DNA of 64,000 nt from Pezicula radicicola (Eukaryota > Ascomycota > Leotiomycetes > Helotiales > Dermateaceae): the NCBI GenBank assembly GCA_003008705.1, contig PDUO01000001.1, forward strand, positions 1,481,694 through 1,545,693. Reading direction: 5' to 3'. Position 1 is the stretch's first letter; the number at the start of each line of letters is the position of its first letter. The notes beneath the pieces are model-generated. The model was not told the origin of the DNA. It did not search any database and worked only from the letters and a program-made list of their open reading frames with translations. Positions 11,631 to 23,408 of the stretch are shown here, piece after piece. A program made the position numbers and the translations under genes.

Positions 11631-12919
11631 TTATCTGTTATAGCAAAGTCTGCTGTTAGCTCATCATTGAAGCCCTCAGGAGACGGGCGGCAACGACGGA
11701 TTGGTCACAGTCTCTTCCAGGGTCCTTAAGGCCGTGATGACAAAATTTCTCATCCTTTAGACCCAACATGGTGGTTGGCGAGGACTGAAAAGGATAACTA
11801 TCATAAGAGCTGCTATCGATGCTGGCGCTCCTCCATCTATATTGGATGATATTCAGAACGCTATGGACCCGGCTATGATGGTGATCCAAAATTCGACGGC
11901 ACTAGATCAGAGTCGAGAAAAGAAGACGGGCAGAAAATTACCGTGTAGATGCGATAGAGGATAAAGATGAGTATTAGTACGAAAGTGATACTGGCAAGGA
12001 TAGGCACAGACGATGACCATTTGATTTTAAGCGTATATAACTAGCAAAGTACATGAATGCCGCTCGTTTAGCAATGCCTTGAATACCTAAGTACGGAAGT
12101 AGGTTCCTCGTCAGGGATTTGAGAACCTCAAAACTCAAGGGAGTTATGCATGAAATAATACAGTATTTTCCTACGAAATGTACCGTAGTTTTATCAACTG
12201 GCCTCTCTCAGTCTCGGCTACCTCTGAATCCCCCACGTGACCTTGTAAATTAAGCCAGAGAAATTTGACCTAACGCTGGGAGACGAAATCCATCCCAGAG
12301 TAGTGTGGTTTATGTGAACCTTTCGAGGCCACTCGAATCATTCTGTAGAGGCACGTCATCTTCAATGAATTCACCAGATCTAAAGGTTTCACTTTGCGCT
12401 CTGCATCTCGCAAGCGAGCCAGTCGGATTAACTTGAATGAGTAGCTCTCAATGAGAAACAAATATGCTGTCAGACTTGTAGTAAAAAAAAAAGGTTGTGA
12501 ACACTTATTACTAGATAAATCTAGGGGACCAATATCGGGCCATGGCGATGGAGAGGTCGTTTGTTTCGCCAGTCTTGACGGGCCTTGGCATGCCTCGTAT
12601 ATACAGCCCATTAACCCCTTTTGGTGCTCGCTTATTCGTTTCGTCCCATCTTTATTCATCAAGGGTGCTGGTTAATTTTGTCTCTCTCTCTTTGAGACTT
12701 GACACGCCATACTGTACTCTATTTTGCAAAGCTCGGATGAACCTCGAAACTGACGATATAAAGCATAGCAATTGTTCTTGCAGTAAGATTTTCCTCTCGA
12801 TCAAGCAAGTCTTTGGTTTCCATTTTTCTGTTCAACTTTTCCACGTTCTTTACGTACCCCAATACATTCTTTTCAACCTGTGATCTGTGATCCAACCCAC
12901 CCAATTCATAGTTTCAAAA
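11631..12919. other. Intergenic region upstream of the AA9 gene
   Basis: It holds the presumed lost 5' part of the MFS gene (to about 11900) and the promoter of the AA9 gene. A possible TATA element (TATAAAG, 12757-12763) lies about 160 bp before that ATG, and a pyrimidine-rich leader precedes 12920. No other gene is recognised. Confidence 0.4.
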
Positions 12920-14114
12920 ATGTTTTCCAAATTCGTTATCGCAGCTTCGCTCGTCAGCGCCGTTTCCGCTCATCAAAACTTTCATCAATTCTGGGTTAAT
13001 GATGTCACTCCCGGGTACCAAGTAGCCATTCGGATGCCACCATCCAACAGTCCAGTCACCGATGTCACCTCAGACGACATAACCTGTAACGTCAATGGCA
13101 ATAACCTTACTCTGTCGGCACTCGTCAGCACTGCTGCAGCGAGCGCTGGTGACAATATTACTGTCCAATGGGACTCCTCTTCTCACCCAGGACCAATCCA
13201 ACACTTCCTCTTCGGTCCTGTTACCAACGCTTCTCAGGCTACAGGTATTGGAAGCTGGGTCAAAATTGATGAGTTTGTTGAAGAGAATGGCACGTGGGCT
13301 AATGCAATCATGGAGGCAAATGATATGAAGTACTCCTTCAACCTGCCCACTGACCTCGCCAGCGGAGACTACCTGCTCCGTTCCGAAATGCTTGCCCTCC
13401 ATGGCTCTCAAACACTTGGAGGAGGCCAATTGTAAGTTTCCATCATATTTTCCAACTTTTGGAAGAAAAAAAAACTCCCAGAAAACTAATCAATTTAAAA
13501 GCTACATCGGATGTGCTCAACTCACCATTACGGGTACAGCCGGCGACTCCTGCTCCCCAGAAATTCAATTACCAGGTGCTTACAACGAGAGCGATCCATC
13601 AATCTACATTCCCAACTTCTACAACGGTTTCAATATCTCTACATATACGCCGCCAGGAGGAGCAGTTGCAACTTGTGGTACTGGATCTGGTAGCGCTGTT
13701 GCAACGTCGGTAATCGCAAGCACTACTTCTTCAGCAGCTGCCGTTGCCACTTCATCAGCTGTATCAACATCAGCTGTATCAACATCAGCTGTATCAACAT
13801 CAGCCGCTCCACAAACAACTTCATCTGCATCCTTGAGCTCCGTTAGCGCTCAAGTCGGCATCGCATCTACCTCTTCTTCTTCCTCGACCCTCGCAAGTAC
13901 CACAGCTGCTTCTAGCAGCACTACCTCGACTGCTTCATCAGCAGTTACTTCTTCCACCAGCACTTCAACTGTTTCCGCTGTTGAGATGCCCTCTGGAACT
14001 ACCCTCGGAAACCTCCTTTCTTGGGTTTCTTCCTTCTACTCTGCTAACTCGGACTCTGAGTACACCGGTTCAACTATTGCCCGTAGACATGCTCGGGATG
14101 TTGTTAAGAACTGA
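12920..14114 (+). CDS. Secreted AA9 lytic polysaccharide monooxygenase
   Basis: A copper enzyme that oxidatively cleaves cellulose or related glucans outside the cell. The start at 12920 was preferred over an in-frame ATG at 12887 because it gives a 17-residue signal peptide ending AVSA, after which the mature protein begins with His, the first copper ligand. The second ligand is the His in SSSHPGP. The axial Tyr is in GGGQFYIGC, created by splicing out 13432-13501. The second-sphere His (ALHGSQ) and Gln (GGQFY) are also kept. The encoded protein has 374 residues. The catalytic domain ends near residue 230. The rest is a Ser/Thr/Ala-rich tail with the repeat TSAVS, no CBM1 module and no hydrophobic GPI tail. 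Confidence 0.88.
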
Positions 14115-15357
14115 GGTTTAAAATTCTGGATGTGTTTATGGTTTTGAAGTGGCGAGGGGTTGAGGATGGTTTCGCTGTATATATTTGATTAGAAAGTAAA
14201 TAACATTGTTCGTTTTATCACATTAGTTAGTGTGAAATATTGTAAATAGCCATGTACATACTTGTACTCAATTACACAATTTTAACTATTGAGATTCAAA
14301 TTTGGTCTTCGCATCTGTTCAATGACTATGATGACTTGAAGTTTCTTTTGGGCGATCCCTGGTGAGTAGGCCAGAAACAAGTGGCACCAAGAGTTCACCG
14401 CACGAGTGAACATGTACGAACTTTCTGGTCATAGAATTGACGCCCTGCGAATTCTCACTAGTGGAGACATTCAATCGCATCTCGTAATCATAGCTCCAGA
14501 ATCCTAAGAGTTAATGCGTTAGGGAAACCCAAATCCAGATCTTGACCACTTCCAATAGGCAAATAGCGCAGATTTCTAAGACCTAATTATATTTTAATCG
14601 ACTATATTCCACTAGAAATTTATCTCTATGCTTGATATCAGTAAACCCTCCCTAAATCATCTGTTGAATGGGTACAATATAGACAGCAATAGGTGGTGGC
14701 AATAGTGGTGGATTCTGTGTTCTGTATGGAAGCTACAGTGCCAGAATGGGCCTACTTGTAGTAGTAGGACGATCACATGACTATTCCCATATTCTCTGAA
14801 TTCAACAATATAGTATAAAGTAATTATCTAACGAAAAACCTATAATAAGACGTTGTTGTAAAGCTATTATAGAATTACTATTTTTCAGAGGTGGTTTTTA
14901 AAAGGTAGAAGCGGCCGAAAATTACGCTAATAGGCATAATCACTTTAGTTGGCACACTGGTAAGCCTCAAATTCATTACCGATACATATACCGACGCGAG
15001 GACAGTGGATACTAACAGTTTACTGCGAGTGGGGAACTCGGTGTCTTTTTTCCCCCTCGTCATGCAGAATAGGTACCGAATAACCGCTCGACATGCAAAG
15101 GTGGAGGTTTTCCGGAAATATCTCGCTTAGGGATTTAGGTCGCTAACCCTTTTTGAGAATACGAAGGTATGTCAATGTAGTCTCGCTACTATAATACTTG
15201 GATTTTGGGACTTCGCACACTCCACTGGCTTGCAATTCTAATAATTGTTGGTATTTATATGGCTACTATTTGTTCCAATACAAAATCATCCTGAGCGCAG
15301 TGGTAAGTCAATTAGCTTTTAGATAATACGTTGTCGTCGTTGATGTATGTACCCTTC

Positions 15358-15852
15358 TAGGACTCCGATCGAATCGAATTGCCTCTAATTTAAATTTGAT
15401 CCAAATTCGACGTCTCACTCCCTTAGGAATCGGCTCAAATTTCGAGTCCAGAAACATTCAATTCGATGTTTGAGATTTAGGAATAATTTAGAATAAGGTA
15501 TTACAAAGATGGCCTAAATAGGCTTAGGGAGTAGTCACCTAATATAGAAATAGACTAAGAGAACAAGTAAAGCTATAAATAAAAAGTTAAGATATACTTC
15601 TTAAAGCAGGAATTTAATACAAAGTGTTAATCTGCCTCTCCTTATATTATGCGATACAAAATAGAGTAAGTTTAGCCCTTATTAAGTAAAGTTTATATTA
15701 ACTTTACGTAATCTCCTAACACTAATATATATATTTGCATCGAACCGTCGAATTAGGCTCTAAAACCCAACCTTAAATTTGATCAATTCGAATTAAATTT
15801 AATTTGCTAAGTTTGCTCAAATCGAATAAGTTCGCTAATTCGATCGGAGCCC
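15358..15852. mobile_element. hAT-like MITE with 8-bp target duplication
   Basis: The left end TAGGACTCCGATCGAAT is matched in inverted form at the right end (CGATCGGAGCCC). The direct repeat TACCCTTC flanks the element on both sides, at 15350-15357 and 15853-15860. An 8-bp target duplication with short inverted ends starting TAGGR fits the hAT superfamily. The interior is AT-rich and carries repeated TTCGAATTAAATT-like words and no transposase, so the copy is non-autonomous. The exact right boundary could be 15852 or 15854 because the TA is shared. Confidence 0.6.
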
Positions 15853-16426
15853 TACCCTTCGATCTGTTGTTGAGTATTTAGTCCCTCTTTTTCACGTCTA
15901 CTGTTAGTGTTAATCGTTGAGTTATGAACACTTGATCTGCATTAGGAATGATGACAAGAGAGATGTGTGGCAGTGGGGCATCGTGAGTTGCTTGTACAGA
16001 CAAGCTTAGACTAATTAACAAATCTGGTGGATCTGCTTGGAATTTGATCTGTATAAAGAAGTAAGCCCTGAAATTCCAGCTGGTTTGGACAATTAGTTTA
16101 TTTGTCAGACAGTTTGTTGGTTTTTTTTTGTCGGTTGATTGGTTGGCTGGCTTCGAAATTGGTTGGTTTGAAGAGTGGTTGGTGGGTAGTACAAGGCGCT
16201 ATTGAGACTTCTCGGTGCGTTTTGCATCTCTAAGATAAATTGGTCAATTATCGGAAGCTATATCTGCTGCTAAAGGAAGAGAGACTCAAACTCATGATAT
16301 GAAGCCGCTCAGAAAACTATTTCAAACCAGGATGAACCAACTAAATCGACGAAAGTTATAATATGTTTATACAATTAAAATTCTATTTTAATATTCTTCC
16401 TCCATTTCAATAATGACGCTAAGGAA

Positions 16427-16492
16427 GGTAGTCAAGTCAAGTGGGTTATCCACCCAAGTAAGTTACTGAAGGTTCAAATCAACAAATCAATA
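16427..16492. repeat. 18-bp family repeat run
   Basis: Diverged copies of the AAGTNAGTTACTCAAATC unit occur here (GTCAAGTGGGTTATCC, AAGTAAGTTACTGAAGG). This is one of the dispersed runs described at 19328. Confidence 0.45.
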
Positions 16493-17040
16493 CTCTTTCA
16501 CGTAACCACCTAACTAGTTCCATAGATCATCGAAAATTCGCCAAGTTAGCGATTGGTCAGGTCATCGGAACAAACCCTTGAAAAGAGTGTACAGATATCA
16601 CCACACCACGGAGAAATCTCTAAAACAAAACTTATTGGTGAACCCTCAGTGCGATCGGCATCGTAGTAGAGATTTTCGGATACTTTGTGGAGCAATTGTT
16701 GCGTAACACTGCCCGCACTTCTCGATGCAACATACAACCAGGGGTAAACTGGGGGAATACCGTGACAACGAAATAACTTATGATATGCTGTCATCATGGG
16801 AGTTGTCATACCACTGTGTACCTATTTATACCCATTTTTCGGTCACCCTAGAGTACTTTAAGAACTAAGCTCCTTCCTTCCAAACATTGTGTTTTCGTTA
16901 TCTTATCCTGCTTCCTCGTTTCCGGATGTAAAATTAAGGAAGCTACTACTCTCACCTCTCAACCTACAATTACCTCTCAAAAATACTGTAACCCTCAATC
17001 TCCATTTCAACACGCAGATAGGCATAACCTCACCATCATC

Positions 17041-19264
<2,224 letters not shown>

Positions 19265-19327
19265 TGATGATATGAGATTTCTATAGAAACCAGAATATTT
19301 TTCATAAGCTTTTAGCCAAATAGCTGA

Positions 19328-19410
19328 ATCGAGTAAGTTCTTCAAATCAAGTGAGTTGCTCAAATCAAGTGAGTTACTTAAATTAAGTAAGCTACTTAAA
19401 CCAAGTTACT
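19328..19410. repeat. Tandem array of an 18-bp unit
   Basis: Four to five consecutive units occur, each exactly 18 bp. They read GAGTAAGTTCTTCAAATC, AAGTGAGTTGCTCAAATC, AAGTGAGTTACTTAAATT, AAGTAAGCTACTTAAACC, and a partial unit. The core GAGTTACTC is nearly its own reverse complement. The same unit recurs as short runs throughout the window, always outside exons. This is the clearest tandem example. Confidence 0.7.
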
Positions 19411-19540
19411 ATGCCTATTTATGAGCGTTATCTTCTTATACATAGTTACGTGGCGGTGACTGCATTCTACAGAATATTTTTGAGTTTATAGATGGAATTC
19501 GCAACTGATACGTGACTCCATCTACATGGGTAAAAAAAAA

Positions 19541-19609
19541 CTCACTTGATTTGAGCAACTCACTCACTCAAACTTGAATGTAGATGAATAAATTACTTGA
19601 CTTGAATAC
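19541..19609. repeat. 18-bp family repeat run, complementary orientation
   Basis: Units in the opposite orientation to the 19328 run: CTCACTTGATTTGAGCAA, then CTCACTCACTCAAACTTG and, after a gap, TTACTTGACTTGAA. Confidence 0.5.
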
Positions 19610-20268
19610 ATGCCTACATGACCGCACTTTATCATATCAATTGTAACCAGCGCTCATTCACAAAACCCCCCCAAAAGTGGAAAAACAAAAACAAACAAAA
19701 AATGAAAATAAAATAAAATAGAAAATTAGAAACAAAACCGAATTTCATCATTTTAAGTGATTAACCAGATACCTTACGATATTCATCTTCAACACAAAAA
19801 GAACATACCTAAATCATGTGGTACTACAGATGGGATGGAACTAGCATGGGTCCCCTACAAGCACATTTCTGAGAATGCACTCCCTTGCCTCCAACGCACA
19901 AACACTTGAACCCCTGTTAGCGGCTCGATATGCAACAAAACCTCAAAATCCTGTCTCCCCAACTTGGAGGTGCATGGTATCCTAGGCGCCACATGGTGAC
20001 GATCTGCAACAAAAGAGACAAAAATACAGAAAAGGCGTTCGCATGGAAATGGTCAAAATTGATGTTTTGGGAATTGAGTGTAATAGCGCAATATTTCAGA
20101 CCATGCGAGAAGGTGCGACGGCCTAGGTTGTCCACTAAGCGCGATAGCAAAAATTGAGACGAAAGTGTAGATAATGGCTTTCCTGACAATGCTTGCCATG
20201 AGGTCCAATTCCCCCTCTACTCAAAGGCTTCAGTTGGCTATTATTTATTTTCATACTCTCTTATCCTA

Positions 20269-21759
20269 TTACCGGAGTTTCTCGATCTTTTCCCTCAATT
20301 GTGCACTCACGCACAATACGGGGTCAACTTCTTTTAGGACAGGTTCCTTCATCGTAGCCAAGATCGCAAGACCCAGGTAAGAATGATATATATCTATTCA
20401 TAAACGTCAGTTTAGTCCTTAAATCCAACAAAGAGGAAGACAGACCTGGTGGATCACCTGGACATTTGCCAAATCCACCTATCCTGTGCTGGGTTTGCTC
20501 GAGCAGGAATCGACGTGTCGATGGCACATCAACGAGTTGAGGTTGACCTAGGATCTTCACGACATATCATCAGTCTCATAATTTCCAGGAACAGACATAG
20601 GCTAAGGATAAGTTGAATGCATACATATAGTGAGGCAGCAACCCAGAAAGAATAGCATGTATCAACCCGCTTATTACATCGGCCATTGAAGCCTATACAT
20701 TGTGTTTCGTCAATCGTTAAGCCGTCCATGGACGGAGGTTCCGAATCCTTATAGATTCCCACAAGAGCTTCTCGTTCCTTTTGATGATCGAGAGCCGGGG
20801 TTTCCTCCTCGTCACTAGATTCATCTTCCTCGCTGTAGCCTATTTGCCTTGACACAAGCCATCGGATCATGCCTGGGAGATTAGTTAAGCCAGCCAGTGT
20901 TGTCCCAGTGGTTCCATTGGCTTGCTCTGTAGTTTTTGATTTAGTGGAGTCGAGATTAGGTAGGCGGTCGAGTAGGGATAGTGCGCCTGTCGCGCAATAT
21001 GTATACCCAGCTAACAAAGTGGTTAGCCATAGTTGCAAAAGCTGCTGGGTATGAAGAACGTACCATGAGCTTCATGTTCTGAGCTCTCCGAGATGCCACC
21101 ATCGTAGGTCTTCATTCAACAAAAGTCAGTAATTACTGCTTTGACTAATAGTTCTCCTCTAAACCCACCTGTCCAGACCGTATATAATCCACCAATTTAT
21201 CCACATTGATATCCTCCACTTCTTCCCCATCCCTCAACATCCACCTAATAGCCGCAGCACAATAACAATATCTCATATCTCTCCCGCCCTGAACCTTTCC
21301 GTCCCTCACTAACTCTCCAAAACTACCATCCTCTCGCTGCACATCCCTCAACCATCTCAAACAATCGCTCCTTCGGACGCGCTGAAAAGGCCTCTCTCCT
21401 CTCGTAACAAAACCCAAACTCAGCAGTGCAAAAAATGTAGCTGCTAGGTTTGCCGGGTCCATCTGCGGTTTCCCATGCCCGACATCAACATAATAAGCAT
21501 CTGGATAGCGATGGTTGGGAGAGCCGCAGAAACCACCTGAAGGGTGCTGACAAGAAAGTATCCAGTCGCGAAGTCTATCTTGATCGGACGAGGGAAGCGT
21601 ATCTGGGCCGGCGGACAGAAGGTCAAGGGCTGAGAGGATGAAGAAGCCGAGGGTCATGCGCGTGGAGTCGGTGCTCGTGTATTGATTCGGGAGGACAGTT
21701 TTGAGACATCGCTGCCAGTATTTAATATGGCGCTCAGTATCGAGTTTTGACTCGTCCAT
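20269..21759 (-). CDS. CDC43: Geranylgeranyltransferase type I beta subunit
   Basis: The beta subunit of the heterodimeric cytosolic prenyltransferase that attaches geranylgeranyl to CaaL-type proteins such as Rho GTPases. Exons run on the minus strand: 21169-21759, 21064-21109, 20625-21010, 20446-20554 and 20269-20393, giving 418 residues. The alpha-alpha barrel repeats show typical motifs: HPSGGFCGSPN, TYDGGISE, and GFNGRCNKRVDTCYSFW, whose D-x-C supplies two zinc ligands. IYHSYLGLAIL supplies the His ligand. Residues around 240-300 form an acidic insertion (SEEDESSDEEE). The gene is divergent from ILM1 with 298 bp between the start codons. The identification is firm; farnesyltransferase beta is the only real alternative and fits the motifs less well. 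Confidence 0.88.
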
Positions 21760-22057
21760 CCTGGTTGAGGGTCTGGGCCTATTACCCTGTCTTGTCCCTG
21801 TGACGCTTGACGCCGGTTGTCAAATTTGGACTCCGCGAAAAGTTGCCCTGGTGTCGCCAGGATTTAAGCTTACCTTTAAGCTTTTAAGGTCAGGGGAACT
21901 CTCCGCGTGCCCTGTCCTGTCTCGGCGGATGTGATTTTTCTGACGACAACGTGCGACCCCTTTTAGACCTGAGCACCTAAAAGACCTAAAAGACCAAACA
22001 ACATTTCGCAACCTTTCCCCCTCAACTCTCACCACCATAATCCTCACTACCACGAAC
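21760..22057. promoter_or_regulatory. Shared divergent promoter of CDC43 and ILM1
   Basis: The 298 bp between two opposite start codons must hold both promoters. The ILM1 side is pyrimidine-rich (about 22000-22055). No clear TATA is seen. Confidence 0.5.
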
Positions 22058-22654
22058 ATGGGGCTCATCTCTAGCAACACCATCATTACCTCCCTCTCCC
22101 TCTTCCACATCACCCTCGCCTTCTTCTTCCTCACATCCCCAATCACAATCGCAGACCAAACCCTCGTCTTCATCATCGGCGAGGCCATGGGACTTCCATA
22201 CACCAGATCTTTCGAAGAAAAGACCCCACAGCTAGCCTTCCTAGCTGTCGTTCTTCTATTCCTCGGGGTCAGCGATCTCGTGGCCGTTTCGTTGCCTGAA
22301 GAAATCAGCCAGTACCACTGGGGAACGCAAGGTTCGTTTGCTCTCGCTTTGCGCGCCCTGTCAAGATAGAAGCAAAGTTCTAACGATTATATAGCGCCCG
22401 TCCGACTATTCATCTTCTTTGGCGTCTGCTTTTACTCGTTCGCGTTCTCCTCTTCCTCGCCCGCCTACACATCCGGAAACCACGCATACATACCCAGTGC
22501 CTGGGGGGAGGGCCTAAAGAACAGAGTATTCTTCACGTGGGCCTTTGTAGAGATGATTACATGGTTCTGGCTATTTGTTACGTTGAGGGAAGAACGAAGA
22601 GAAATTGCCGTGCGCCTTGCGGAAAAGAGAGCTGCGGAAGCAGATAGACTTTAA
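22058..22654 (+). CDS. ILM1: Ilm1-family membrane protein
   Basis: A member of the fungal 'increased loss of mitochondrial DNA' Ilm1 family, small ER or mitochondria-linked membrane proteins whose biochemical role is not settled. Exons 22058-22331 and 22395-22654 give 177 residues. Four hydrophobic stretches are visible: about residues 8-28, 58-78, 95-113 and 142-162. They are followed by a charged C-terminal helix (LREERREIAVRLAEKRAAEADRL). Length and layout match the family. The first ATG after the pyrimidine-rich leader is used. Confidence 0.8.
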
Positions 22655-23408
22655 AGGGGTTGGATTGATTCTTTGGTTTAGGAAATCTGCTTTAGCGATT
22701 GCATATGGTATATCTGGGAAGGGGAATTATTTCTTGGCTTGGGTGAAATGATAGATGGATAGATGATGCCCTATGAAACTGGATGACCACTGGTTTCGGT
22801 ACCACTTTGGGCGCAAATGCAACAAAAACATCCCGATGCAAGGAAATACATCGAGCCATAAATTCCCTGTCATTATTCATCGTTACCCAAACACACACAT
22901 GGTAGTTTTATCCACAGGTCAGGTCGACTAGAGCCCAATTACTAACGCCTTGTATAATCAATAAAAACTGGAAAATGTTCCGTAGAATTCGGGCACTGCT
23001 ACGTAGATGACTTATCTTCCAGTATAAAATAGCAATTAACTAATTTGAATAACTCACGTAAATTATGTGTTTAGGTCGCTCACTTGATTTGGGTAATTTA
23101 CTTAATCTAAGCAACTTAATGGCTTCAAGTAGGTATCTAATTTAAAGCTTGTTCTAGTATAGTTCAACGTATGTAACTTAAATTATTTTTCCTCGTCTGC
23201 TTTCGTTCTTTAATTGTGTGCTTGCTCTTCCATTATGCGACAGACACTCGTTTCAGTCTTGCTTCCAGGTCACTGCCAAAATTGCATCCAAGTCACTTAC
23301 CTACTCAAAGCGTGTAAATAACCTAAACCCAGTTTTTCTAAGTCATACTGCTATTTCTACGGTAAAGGCAGGCTGTCAAATACATAATTTTGATGCTAGT
23401 GTTATACA
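22655..23408. other. Convergent intergenic region with an 18-bp repeat run
   Basis: It lies between the 3' ends of ILM1 and the NatB subunit gene. Diverged 18-bp units occur at 23040-23125 (AATAACTCACGTAAATT, CGCTCACTTGATTTGGG, TAATTTACTTAATCTA). No gene is supported. Confidence 0.5.

Larger units (their letters stand above)
14115..17040. other. AT-rich gene-free region with a MITE-like element
   Basis: Apart from the element at 15358-15852 and an 18-bp-family repeat run at 16427-16492, only low-complexity sequence is seen. One such patch is rich in TTGG units (about 16080-16190). The last 200 bp before 17041 are the pyrimidine-rich leader of the vanillyl-alcohol oxidase gene. No protein-like frame is supported. 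Confidence 0.5.
19265..20268. other. Convergent intergenic region with repeat runs
   Basis: It lies between the 3' ends of the vanillyl-alcohol oxidase gene and CDC43. It holds two runs of the 18-bp unit (19328-19410 and 19541-19609) and an A-rich stretch at about 19680-19730. No coding sequence is supported. Confidence 0.5.
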
